The position numbers and the translations under genes are program-made. From Lewinella sp050633125 (GTDB lineage: Bacteria; Bacteroidota; Bacteroidia; Chitinophagales; Saprospiraceae), in NCBI RefSeq assembly GCF_050633125.1, contig NZ_JBOEFX010000047.1, forward strand, positions 8,984 to 72,983: a stretch of 64,000 bases of DNA, in the 5' to 3' direction. The notes under the pieces were generated by a model, which had not been told where the DNA came from, did no database searches, and was given only the letters and a program-made list of their open reading frames with translations. This document shows, one piece after another, positions 26,722 to 34,785 of this stretch; position 1 is the first letter of the stretch, and every line of letters starts with the position of its first letter.

Positions 26722-28056
26722 TTGACGGAATGGTTGCAAGCGCCTGCCCATAACCGACGCACAGAAGTAGTACGGTTATTCCAAATCCTGGAAGAATACT
26801 TGCATCGGCTGAAAACCCCCTTGGAAAAAAAACTAATTTTTAAAAAAATATTCCCACAACAACCTTTTGCTCCTCAACAACTCAGGCAGACCACGCACTA
26901 TCTTTTACAAGCAATAGAAAACTGGCTCATTTACCAACAAGGTTCCGTAGATCACCAAGCTATAATCTTACTAAAAACATACCGAGAGCGGCACCTAGGC
27001 CGGCTCTTTGAGCAGCAGTACCGAAAAGTATTGCGTCATTGGGAACAAAGCCCTTATCAAAATCCTGAACACTATTTTCTACGTTGGCAGATTGCTCGTG
27101 AAAGGTATGCCTGGGATTCTACGCAAGGCAGGCTACAAAACCTCAACCTGGCGGAGCAGGAATACTATCTTCAAATTTCGATACTCGGATTTAAACTACG
27201 CCAAGCTTGCCTGAGCATGGCACAACAACAGGTGAGTAATCAGCAAGAGCATCTACCCATGTTATCCGCAATAATCGAGAGTGCGCAATCTACCGAATAC
27301 CAACAGATTCCCATGATCCAGTTGTACGAGTTGGCACTAAAGCTCTATCTAGCACCCAAGGACGAAAAGCACTTTGCCGGTTTCACAAAAAGCTTCGGGC
27401 AATACGCTAAAATCTTCCCAAACCCGGAAGCGAGGGATCTTCTTTTAATCGGTATAAACTATGGGATCAAGCAAATCAACACTGGACAAGCGCTGTTTTT
27501 ACGAACTTGCTTTGAATTGTTCCAGCAAGGACTCGCTAATGATTTACTTTTAGAAAAAGGCAAAATCAATCCCCTTACCTATAACAATATTGCGGGGATT
27601 GCCATTCGGCTAGAGGAATTAGAGTGGGCAGATCATTTCCTCGATCATTATCAAAGTCAATTAGACAACCGTTTTCGCAAAGCCGTATATGCGCTCAATC
27701 AAGCCAGAATTGCCTATGCTCGAAAAGACTACACTAAAGCGCTACGGATACTGAGTACGATTAATGACCGAGACTTTATCCACCAGATGTCCGCTCGTAT
27801 TTTACAACTCAAAATATACATCGACACCAAAGAAATCGCTTTTGCGATCAATCATATCCGTAATACGCGTACTTATTTGGTACGCAAAAAAAATAAAGGT
27901 TACCACGAACACAATTATAGAAACATCCTCCAACTAGCAGAAAGCTGGTGCCGTTTGCCTAGCCTTGATAAAACGCAATATCAAAATTGGCGAAAACTAG
28001 TGGAGGACAGTTCACCACTCACTGAAAAAGAATGGTTTTTAGAATTAAAAAAGTAA
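26722..28056 (+). CDS. Helical-repeat (TPR-like) protein of unknown function; true start probably upstream
   Basis: At least 444 residues, nearly all helical, rich in Gln and Leu, with TPR-like pairs near 280-400 (WADHFLDHYQSQLDNRFRKA, ARKDYTKALRILSTIND). No signal peptide, so cytosolic. The first permitted start in the frame is the TTG at 26722, yet the 21 codons before it stay open and coding-like (LKIIQLIANLNEAERRQ, the typical opening helix of this Bacteroidota protein type) back to a stop at 26656. No ATG, GTG or TTG lies in that stretch, so initiation from ATA or ATC, or a sequence error, is possible. It is transcribed divergently from the giant T9SS gene. Confidence 0.65.
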   Translation: MTEWLQAPAHNRRTEVVRLFQILEEYLHRLKTPLEKKLIFKKIFPQQPFAPQQLRQTTHYLLQAIENWLIYQQGSVDHQAIILLKTYRERHLGRLFEQQYRKVLRHWEQSPYQNPEHYFLRWQIARERYAWDSTQGRLQNLNLAEQEYYLQISILGFKLRQACLSMAQQQVSNQQEHLPMLSAIIESAQSTEYQQIPMIQLYELALKLYLAPKDEKHFAGFTKSFGQYAKIFPNPEARDLLLIGINYGIKQINTGQALFLRTCFELFQQGLANDLLLEKGKINPLTYNNIAGIAIRLEELEWADHFLDHYQSQLDNRFRKAVYALNQARIAYARKDYTKALRILSTINDRDFIHQMSARILQLKIYIDTKEIAFAINHIRNTRTYLVRKKNKGYHEHNYRNILQLAESWCRLPSLDKTQYQNWRKLVEDSSPLTEKEWFLELKK

Positions 28057-28062
28057 CACCCC

Positions 28063-28593
28063 CTACTTAAACGCCTCAAAACCATACTCCAACCTAAAGT
28101 CAACGCTGTAGGGCGAAATTTCCCCGAGGAAGAACACCACCTCTAACTTATAGAGCCCTGAGGAAAGTAAATCTTTAAAATTGCCCAATCCAGGTAGGAG
28201 GTTGATATTGCTAATATTACGACGATAGATATCGTCTATATAAAAAGCTTCATCAGCGGCGGTACAATCCTGTTGGTTGTTGGGGCAAACACGTACCGAT
28301 ACTTCAGAAAGAAAACCAGTATCCAACCCATCAACCGATACCAGGCGTGCATAACGTGGGACGACCTTGGTAACATCCATCGCAGAGTAGCCACTAGCAT
28401 TCAGGAAATTGGGATAATTGGTGGGAATGTTGGAAATCGCCACTACAGAGCTAACAAAAGTATTGGTTCCCGCCGCGAGCGTAAAAGACTTTGGTGGGTA
28501 GTCCATCTCAAAGAGCGATTCCCCAATTTCATCACGACAGGCACTGAACAACATCACGACCGTAAGTAGAAAAAGTCCGCTGAATAAACGCAT
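28063..28593 (-). CDS. Hypothetical lipoprotein
   Basis: A 176-residue protein with a signal peptide and lipobox (LFSACRDE, Cys about 19). The mature part is beta-rich without a recognised family. A pair of cysteines in VCPNNQQDC near 109-117 may form a disulfide. It ends six bases from the end of the convergent helical-repeat gene. Likely anchored in the outer membrane; no function can be assigned. Confidence 0.6.
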   Translation of the reverse strand: MRLFSGLFLLTVVMLFSACRDEIGESLFEMDYPPKSFTLAAGTNTFVSSVVAISNIPTNYPNFLNASGYSAMDVTKVVPRYARLVSVDGLDTGFLSEVSVRVCPNNQQDCTAADEAFYIDDIYRRNISNINLLPGLGNFKDLLSSGLYKLEVVFFLGEISPYSVDFRLEYGFEAFK

Positions 28594-28842
28594 AGCTGGA
28601 AGATTGAGTATTAAGAGCTTGTCGGGAGGTTTTGGCCATTATGCAGTATGGTGAATTCTCCAAAAACTCTATTGTTAAAAACCTGGGTAAAGATCAGGTA
28701 TTACTACCAAACGTTGTACCGCAAAATTTTATACAAACAACACATGTTTTGACAAAATTATTCAGGAAGCCTGCTTGGCTAAATACAAACGATTATATTA
28801 GCCAGATAATATGCCAACAAATAAATGTTCAAAGTATAGACC
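28594..28842. other. Intergenic region upstream of the GCS2-CBS gene
   Basis: A 249-base AT-rich divergent region between the lipoprotein gene and the ligase gene. No strict -7 box or structure recognised. Confidence 0.4.
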
Positions 28843-30828
28843 ATGGGGGAACAAAGAGTTACACTAGTACAAGATGAAAAAAGCATGCACAGTTTTGTAC
28901 GACATCTACTAAAAGATGTTCGTGCGCTGGAATATATGCTACAGAATGAGTGGTTTGAAAGCGACACTATCCGGATTGGTGCTGAACAGGAAATGTGCTT
29001 AGTAGATCAAAAAGACTTCACTCCAGCCACTATTGGCCCTGAGGTTTTAGAAAAACTTAGCAAATACCCCTGGGCTGATGGCGAATTAGCACGATTCAAC
29101 CTGGAGACCAACCTCACGCCCCGTGTTTTTACCGGAAAATGCCTCAGCGAAATGGAGGCAGAAAACATGGAGCATCAAAAGACAATTCGTAAACAAGCTC
29201 AGCTGATGGGGGCAGAAGTTGTACTTACAGGGATACTCCCTACGCTGCGTAAGTTTGACCTCTCGATGGATAATCTTACGCCTCGGCCACGGTACTTTGC
29301 ACTCATGGAGGCAATCAACCAGCAATTGATCGGCACAGCCTACGAATTACGGCTATCAGGTATTGATGAATTGCTGGTCAAGCACGACTCTCCCCTCCTG
29401 GAGGCGTGTAATACTAGCTTCCAGGTACACCTGCAAGTGACGCCCGATTCCTTTGTTCAGATGTATAATATTGCGCAGACACTGGCTGCACCAATTATGG
29501 CCATTGCTGCCAACTCGCCCATTGTTTTTGGTAAACGTTTGTGGCACGAATCCCGGATTGCGCTCTTCCAGCAGGCGCTTGATGTGCGTACCACTCACGA
29601 TCACCTCCGGGAACGAAGCCCCCGTGTAAGTTTTGGCTCAGGGTGGCTGGATAAATCTCTGATGGAGATTTACAAAGAGGATATTGCTCGTTTCCGCGTC
29701 TTATTAGACACAGAAATAACAGAAGACAGTATTGAACAAATACGCAATGGGAAAGCGCCAAAATTGAAGGCCCTTCAAGTACACAATTCTACCGTCTATC
29801 GCTGGAATCGACCATGCTATGGCATCAGCGACAATGGAAAGCCGCATTTACGCATCGAAAACAGAGTACTACCTTCCGGACCTACAGTAATTGACGAAGT
29901 TGCAAACGCAGCCTTCTGGCTTGGCGCAATGACGGGCATGGCCGCCCGCCATGCAGACATCCGGGAGAAGATTTCCTGGGAAGATGTTCGCGACAACTTC
30001 GGCAAAGCCGCCAAATTTGGTATCGACACCAACTTCACCTGGTTTGGTGATAAAAAAATCGGTGCCTGTGAATTGATCCTCGAAGAATTGCTACCCATCG
30101 CACGGGAAGGATTGGAATTGAGGAAAGTTGACAAAAAAGATATCGACAAATACCTTGGCGTAATCGAAGGGAGAGCCAAAGCCCACATGAATGGTGCTCG
30201 CTGGCAATTGAGAGCTTTCAGTAAACTTAAGAAAGAAGTAAATCGCGACGAAGCGCTCGCTATTCTAACCGCCTGCATGCTCAAACAGCAAGATGCAGGA
30301 AAACCTGTACATACCTGGGAAATGCCACAACAAAGCGATTTGAAAGAGTACGGCCCTGCTACCCTTACCGTCGAGGAGTTTATGGAAACAGATTTATTTA
30401 CCGTCCATGAATCTGACCTCATTGAAATGGTAGCCCATTTGATGGACTGGCGAAAGGTCCGCCATATGCCCGTCGAGAATACCAAAGGTGACCTTATTGG
30501 GCTTATTACAGGCCGGATGATGTTGCGTTATTTTGCCAATGGAAAAACGGTGAATGGAACGCCAGTAACAGCTGTACGAGACATCATGATCAAAACGCCA
30601 CTCACCATAGACCCCAAAGCCAATATCGTGGTCGCCATGAAAATGATGCGAGAGCAAAAGATCGGTTGTTTACCCGTGGTTCAAAACAATGAATTGATTG
30701 GCATCATTACCGAAATGGATTTCGTACGAATATCTAGTCGTTTATTAGAACGGTTAGCAAACCGTAAAGAAGAAGCCGCTAGTGCAAAAGCACAAGTGAA
30801 AAAGCTGCAAAAGAAAGCCAAGGAGTAA
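28843..30828 (+). CDS. Carboxylate-amine ligase (GCS2-type) fused to a CBS-domain pair
   Basis: A 661-residue cytosolic protein. Residues about 20-440 form a glutamate-cysteine ligase family 2 fold: RIGAEQEMCLVD (metal-binding Glu pair), FNLETNLTPR, TSFQVHLQV and LRIENRVLPSGPTVIDEVANAAFW. Residues 508-640 are two CBS motifs (MPVENTKGDLIGLITGRMML and LPVVQNNELIGIITEMDFVR), and a short Lys-rich coiled tail follows. CBS pairs bind adenine nucleotides and regulate the partner enzyme. The product may be a gamma-glutamyl compound, but the amine acceptor is not evident, and this branch need not make gamma-glutamylcysteine. A hairpin follows at 30859-30886. Confidence 0.85.
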   Translation: MGEQRVTLVQDEKSMHSFVRHLLKDVRALEYMLQNEWFESDTIRIGAEQEMCLVDQKDFTPATIGPEVLEKLSKYPWADGELARFNLETNLTPRVFTGKCLSEMEAENMEHQKTIRKQAQLMGAEVVLTGILPTLRKFDLSMDNLTPRPRYFALMEAINQQLIGTAYELRLSGIDELLVKHDSPLLEACNTSFQVHLQVTPDSFVQMYNIAQTLAAPIMAIAANSPIVFGKRLWHESRIALFQQALDVRTTHDHLRERSPRVSFGSGWLDKSLMEIYKEDIARFRVLLDTEITEDSIEQIRNGKAPKLKALQVHNSTVYRWNRPCYGISDNGKPHLRIENRVLPSGPTVIDEVANAAFWLGAMTGMAARHADIREKISWEDVRDNFGKAAKFGIDTNFTWFGDKKIGACELILEELLPIAREGLELRKVDKKDIDKYLGVIEGRAKAHMNGARWQLRAFSKLKKEVNRDEALAILTACMLKQQDAGKPVHTWEMPQQSDLKEYGPATLTVEEFMETDLFTVHESDLIEMVAHLMDWRKVRHMPVENTKGDLIGLITGRMMLRYFANGKTVNGTPVTAVRDIMIKTPLTIDPKANIVVAMKMMREQKIGCLPVVQNNELIGIITEMDFVRISSRLLERLANRKEEAASAKAQVKKLQKKAKE

Positions 30829-30858
30829 ACTTGTCTCACACAAGTTCTTAAAACAACG

Positions 30859-30886
30859 AGGGCCTTCTGCGCAAGCAGAAAGCCCT
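30859..30886 (+). terminator. Hairpin after the GCS2-CBS gene
   Basis: Arms 30859-30870 and 30875-30886 pair at 11 of 12 positions around a GCAA tetraloop, followed by ACCATTTTC. It lies between convergent genes and may act on both; the T-run is weak. Confidence 0.6.
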
Positions 30887-30938
30887 ACCATTTTCACATT
30901 CGAGAGTCAAAATAAAAAAGGCATTGCTGCCAAAATCT

Positions 30939-31265
30939 TTAACGTATACTTATACGCCTTGTTGCGAGACGGCGATCTTGTACCCCTAATAACTGAACCA
31001 GGTACATGCCCTTGGGCAAATCGCCAACGTAATATTTATCTTCTGCCCGGTAAGTGTAGGTCTTGATTTTGCGGCCCGCTAAATTAAACACGGCTACACG
31101 CTCAACATCCTGATTGGTACTTACCTGGATATAGTCTACTGCTGGATTTGGAAACACCTGTAATTCTGTAACGGCTGGCGTGCTTCCGAAGGTGTGGAAA
31201 CTTGTCTGACCGATAGCAAAATTGCTTAACAAACAAAAAGAAAAAAGGAGTATAAGGTGCTTCAT
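30939..31265 (-). CDS. Very small T9SS cargo protein (signal peptide plus sorting domain)
   Basis: A 108-residue protein with a signal peptide (ends FAIGQ), only about 14 residues of linker, then a complete T9SS type-A C-terminal sorting domain: LQVFPNPAVDYIQVS, VFNLAGRKIKTY, LPKGMYLVQL. No functional domain is left. It may be an intact mini-cargo, a decoy, or the relic of a larger secreted protein that lost its middle. The start ATG and signal peptide are clear. Confidence 0.7.
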   Translation of the reverse strand: MKHLILLFSFCLLSNFAIGQTSFHTFGSTPAVTELQVFPNPAVDYIQVSTNQDVERVAVFNLAGRKIKTYTYRAEDKYYVGDLPKGMYLVQLLGVQDRRLATRRISIR

Positions 31266-31552
31266 TTATTCTGGGGTTTGACTTGGGATTATGAAACGAT
31301 ACAGTATAATATCCTCAAAATAGCATAAAATGTTTAGCAAAACAAAGGATTTTTACTGTACTTAAATAAAATTTAACACAAACAACACAATAATTCTCAA
31401 AGGGCCTTTTGTCGGTTACCCGCACATTGATGCCGTTAATCACGGTTCCGTTACCGGTCAAGGCCTTTTTTGTCAGCCATTTGCTATCAACTGTTGACAA
31501 AAAAAATAATCTTTAAAATCTAAATATCTCTCTAATAAAACCTATCTACTGT
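31266..31552. other. Divergent intergenic region with structured element
   Basis: 287 bases between two divergent T9SS genes. Mostly AT-rich, but 31399-31480 is GC-richer and holds a terminator-like stem-loop (31403-31471). No -7 box found for either gene. Confidence 0.4.
31403..31471 (+). terminator. Terminator-like stem-loop in a gene leader
   Basis: GGCCTT (31403-31408) pairs with AAGGCC (31460-31465). Inner parts TCGGTTAC and GTTACCGG also pair, and six Ts follow directly. It sits 82 bases before the plus-strand T9SS gene in a divergent region, so it could be a leader attenuator or the end of a small RNA. Confidence 0.4.
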
Positions 31553-33232
31553 ATGATGCGCTCAATCACACTACTTGCCTTTTTTGCACTTTCGTTCTTA
31601 AATGCCCAAAATGACTTTAGTTTTGTTACCCAAGAACAGTGGGCAAATTATGCTGCTATGGATGTTCAAGGAGAGGCTATAGCCCTTGCTGGTTTTCAAG
31701 GCCAATGTGATGCTCCTTATGTTACCTACCTCGATAAAAACACAGGGGAAGAGCTCTGGAGCAGCAGCGAAGCAGCTATGTACTACGGTACCTATACCGA
31801 CGTGAAATTTGCCCCCGACGGCACCTTCTGGGCAGTCGGCTGGCGACGCCAAGCCGACGATGTTCCATATGACCAGGCAGGGATTATTACTCATTTCAGC
31901 GCCGCTGGTCAAGTCCTTTTTCATCAGGAAGTACTGGACGATGCGGCCTACGAAGAAAATATCATGTCTGTCCAGCCGCTCCCCAATGGCCAGGTCGTTT
32001 GGAGTACCGGCTTAACGGTTCAGCGCTTAAACGACGATGGTACCACCGAGTTATCGTGGAGCTTTGACGAACTCCCCGTTACCCGCTTGTCAGTGCTCGC
32101 CCCTGATGTGTTTGCTGTGAGCACCTATAATTCCGTCTTTTTTAAAGATGCCTTAGGCGATCCACAAGAAATTTATACTTCGAACACCTACATCACCGAT
32201 CTTAAGGCGACCGAAGAAGGCATCTATTGGGCACATGACGATCGTTTGTTCTTTTATGATTTTATTTCAACGGAAATCAACGAATGGCCCCTTCCTCAAA
32301 ACTTTACGAATGCCATGCGGCTTAACATCACCGAGAGTGAGGTACAGGTTTATAGCACTGGCTATTCTCCCCATTTTATCGCCAAATTACTCCCTGATCA
32401 ATCTGCGGTAGTTATTATCAACACTTGGGAAACACCTGACCGTACCTTGTGGGAAATGATCGAAGAGGGTGGTACTTACTACCAGATGGGGAATGACTTA
32501 TTTCAATCGGCGTTGGGATATAGCTACCTCTCTCATGGGTACGTACGCAAGACCACTGGGCTACCCCCGATCACCGGCCCAGATATTGGCATAACTGGGA
32601 TTAACATGATGATCGATAGTTTTAATCTTTATATTTCGGACGTCTCTTATCAAGTCAACGCATCCTGGTCAGGAGAAATACAAGTTACTAATTACGGCGA
32701 TACGCCCGTCGATCATTTTCTTATTGGTGGCCCTATTCAAGGCAATTTTAATTGTGCCGAAGGACGCTTTTTTTTAAAAGAGAACATCACCATAGCCGCC
32801 AATTCCAGCATCGCCGTCCCTATCACTTACCGTAGTTATCACTGGGTAAATCTTGACGAAGAAGGCGATTTTACCTTCAACCTGGAACTCTGCCTGTATA
32901 CCGCCGCCCCCAACAGTGAACTCGATGAAAACACCACCAACGATCATTATTGCGAAACCTTCACGGTGGTAGATACCGAAGAACAGCTTTTGGCTAGCAA
33001 TGAATTACAGGTTTTCCCTAACCCTACCAACGACCAGGTCACCCTCTCTTTGCCCGGCACAGAACTACAGGCATTGTCTGTTTATGACCAAACAGGTCGC
33101 TTGATGCTTCTGCAAAAACTCGACTTCGGTGAGCGGGGTGAAGTTTCTTTAGCCCAGTTACCGTCAGGTGTTTATTGGCTAAAGGTGGTTACGGATGGTG
33201 GTGTTATTAGCCAGAAAATTATTAAGCAGTAG
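31553..33232 (+). CDS. Secreted protein with T9SS sorting domain
   Basis: A 559-residue protein with a signal peptide (ends SFLNAQ). Residues about 25-330 look like a beta-propeller (repeated blade-like pieces such as TFWAVGWRR, VVWSTGLTVQRL, IYWAHDDRLFFYD). A following beta-sandwich-like part (about 345-475; IQVTNYGDTPVDHF) resembles CARDB-type domains. The end is a T9SS domain (LQVFPNPTNDQVTLSL, LPSGVYWLKVV, about 485-559). Likely surface-exposed or released; no enzyme motif seen. Confidence 0.75.
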   Translation: MMRSITLLAFFALSFLNAQNDFSFVTQEQWANYAAMDVQGEAIALAGFQGQCDAPYVTYLDKNTGEELWSSSEAAMYYGTYTDVKFAPDGTFWAVGWRRQADDVPYDQAGIITHFSAAGQVLFHQEVLDDAAYEENIMSVQPLPNGQVVWSTGLTVQRLNDDGTTELSWSFDELPVTRLSVLAPDVFAVSTYNSVFFKDALGDPQEIYTSNTYITDLKATEEGIYWAHDDRLFFYDFISTEINEWPLPQNFTNAMRLNITESEVQVYSTGYSPHFIAKLLPDQSAVVIINTWETPDRTLWEMIEEGGTYYQMGNDLFQSALGYSYLSHGYVRKTTGLPPITGPDIGITGINMMIDSFNLYISDVSYQVNASWSGEIQVTNYGDTPVDHFLIGGPIQGNFNCAEGRFFLKENITIAANSSIAVPITYRSYHWVNLDEEGDFTFNLELCLYTAAPNSELDENTTNDHYCETFTVVDTEEQLLASNELQVFPNPTNDQVTLSLPGTELQALSVYDQTGRLMLLQKLDFGERGEVSLAQLPSGVYWLKVVTDGGVISQKIIKQ

Positions 33233-33259
33233 GTAGACAAATGGCACAGCCGCGACTAC

Positions 33260-33308
33260 TATACCCGTTATTAGTGAGCATCTCCTAGGCTACTTAGTAA
33301 CGGGTATA
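33260..33308. repeat. Short palindrome sharing its terminus with the 14435-14629 element
   Basis: Arms 33260-33279 and 33289-33308 pair at 16 of 20 positions. Read on the minus strand, the right arm begins with TATACCCGTTACTAAGT, the same 17 bases that open the longer palindrome at 14435. It lies 28 bases past the stop of the T9SS gene. No T-run follows, so it is not a typical terminator. Confidence 0.6.
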
Positions 33309-33441
33309 ATGATATATTCACCTCTATCGCATAAGGAGCACAAAACAGGCCACATTTCTTTACAGAATAGCAGAGTACCGAATTGCTAGGTATTTATTAG
33401 GTATATGCTTCTTGTCAATGACCTACAGAGAGGATTAGCAG

Positions 33442-33449
33442 TAGTTTTG
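33442..33449 (+). promoter_or_regulatory. -7 box upstream of the first imelysin gene
   Basis: TAGTTTTG matches TANNTTTG, 62 bases before the ATG. No -33 element at standard spacing and no recognisable Fur box. Confidence 0.4.
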
Positions 33450-33511
33450 AGTTTGAAAAATCATTTTTTTTGAATTCTAATTACTGAATTACAATCCTTA
33501 TATCTACCAGA

Positions 33512-34654
33512 ATGAAAAAGTTTTTATTGTTCCCTGTGCTAGCATTAGCACTGTTTAACTCCTGCTCTAACGACGACGATGTTGCCATTACCAAAGTCGA
33601 AAACTCCGACGTAATCCAACAGTATGCATCATTCGTTTACGATGCTTACCAAGCTGCTTATAACGATGCTGCGAGTATGCAAACTGCGATTGACAATTTT
33701 GTCGCAAGCCCTACTGCTGCTAACCTCCAGCTTGCTAAAAACGCCTGGATTGCTGCCCGTGAATCTTATGGTCCTACTGAGGCTTTTCGCTTTGCAAATG
33801 GCCCTATTGATTTAATCGACTCGGAGGAAGGTCCTGAAGGGCTTCTTAACTCTTGGCCATTAAACGAAGCTTACATTGACTATGTAGAAGGAGCACCATC
33901 TACCGGCATCATCAATGACGCTGCGGGGTTCCCGGACTTGAGCAAAGATTTCCTCGCCAGTATTAACGGTGACGGTGGCGAAGAAAACGTAAGCGTAGGC
34001 TACCATGCCATCGAGTTTTTGCTTTGGGGCCAAGACAACGAAGCTCCAACCGAACTTACGGCAGGAGACCGTCCTTACACCGACTTTGTTGACGGAGGTA
34101 CTGCTGCCAATCAAGATCGGCGCAGAACTTATTTAAAAAACTGTGCAGCACTTTTGCTTGATCACTTACAGGTTTTACTGGATCAATGGCAACCTAACGG
34201 GCCTTATACTACGACCTTCCTCGCTGCTGACGAAGAGGAAAATATTTCCACGGTGCTAACATCCATCGCTACTTTGTCAAAATCAGAGTTAGCTGGCGAG
34301 CGCATTTTCACCGCTTATGACAATCGAGACCAGGAAGACGAGCACTCTTGTTTCAGTGATAACACCCATCGTGATATCCGGTTAAATTTTGACGGCATCA
34401 AACAGGTTTACCTTGGAATAAACGGTGCTCAAATCGGCCCTTCTATCCATGACCTCGTAGAGCAGGAAGATGCCACATTAGCTGCTAGTATCATTGCGCA
34501 ACTTGATCAAGCAGAAATGGCTGTGTATGGCACAGCTGTTCCTTTCGACTTTGCCATTTCCAATGACAGCACCCGCCCGCAAGTACTTGAAGCCGTTAAT
34601 GCACTTCGTGATTTAGGTGATAAATTTGCAGAAGCTAGCCTGTATTGGGAATAA
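33512..34654 (+). CDS. Imelysin-family lipoprotein (peptidase M75-like, iron-regulated protein A type)
   Basis: A 380-residue lipoprotein (lipobox LFNSCSND). The imelysin fold is marked by AKNAWIAARESYGPTEAFRF near 75-94 and the G-x-H-x-x-E motif VGYHAIEFLLWGQD (His about 162). A second conserved piece is ERIFTAYDNRDQEDEHSCFSD near 265-286, a typical acidic/His metal-binding region. Imelysins (IrpA, EfeO relatives) act in periplasmic iron handling; protease activity has not been proven. It begins a plus-strand cluster with a di-heme oxidoreductase and a second imelysin. Confidence 0.88.
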   Translation: MKKFLLFPVLALALFNSCSNDDDVAITKVENSDVIQQYASFVYDAYQAAYNDAASMQTAIDNFVASPTAANLQLAKNAWIAARESYGPTEAFRFANGPIDLIDSEEGPEGLLNSWPLNEAYIDYVEGAPSTGIINDAAGFPDLSKDFLASINGDGGEENVSVGYHAIEFLLWGQDNEAPTELTAGDRPYTDFVDGGTAANQDRRRTYLKNCAALLLDHLQVLLDQWQPNGPYTTTFLAADEEENISTVLTSIATLSKSELAGERIFTAYDNRDQEDEHSCFSDNTHRDIRLNFDGIKQVYLGINGAQIGPSIHDLVEQEDATLAASIIAQLDQAEMAVYGTAVPFDFAISNDSTRPQVLEAVNALRDLGDKFAEASLYWE

Positions 34655-34709
34655 GCTGATATATCTCTGCACCAAAATGGTTTAATTTCGGGCTGGCAAC
34701 AAGCTCCAA

Positions 34710-34739
34710 GAGGTGAAGGCAACTCATTGCCTTCACCTC
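34710..34739 (+). terminator. Hairpin between imelysin and di-heme oxidoreductase genes
   Basis: Perfect 13-bp stem (34710-34722 with 34727-34739), loop CTCA, then CATTTGTCTTCTT. It may terminate or attenuate transcription between the first imelysin and the next two genes. Confidence 0.65.
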
Positions 34740-34785
34740 CATTTGTCTTCTTAGCCAACAACAAATATTTTCAAGACACTATTTT

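Noticed and set aside
29817..30485. 222-codon open frame antisense to the GCS2-CBS gene
   Set aside because: Ser/Leu-rich shadow of a strongly conserved gene; no start context or family.
31315..31500. 61-codon minus frame between the two divergent T9SS genes
   Set aside because: Mixed composition, ends in AT-rich sequence, and overlaps a stem-loop; treated as structure, not a gene.
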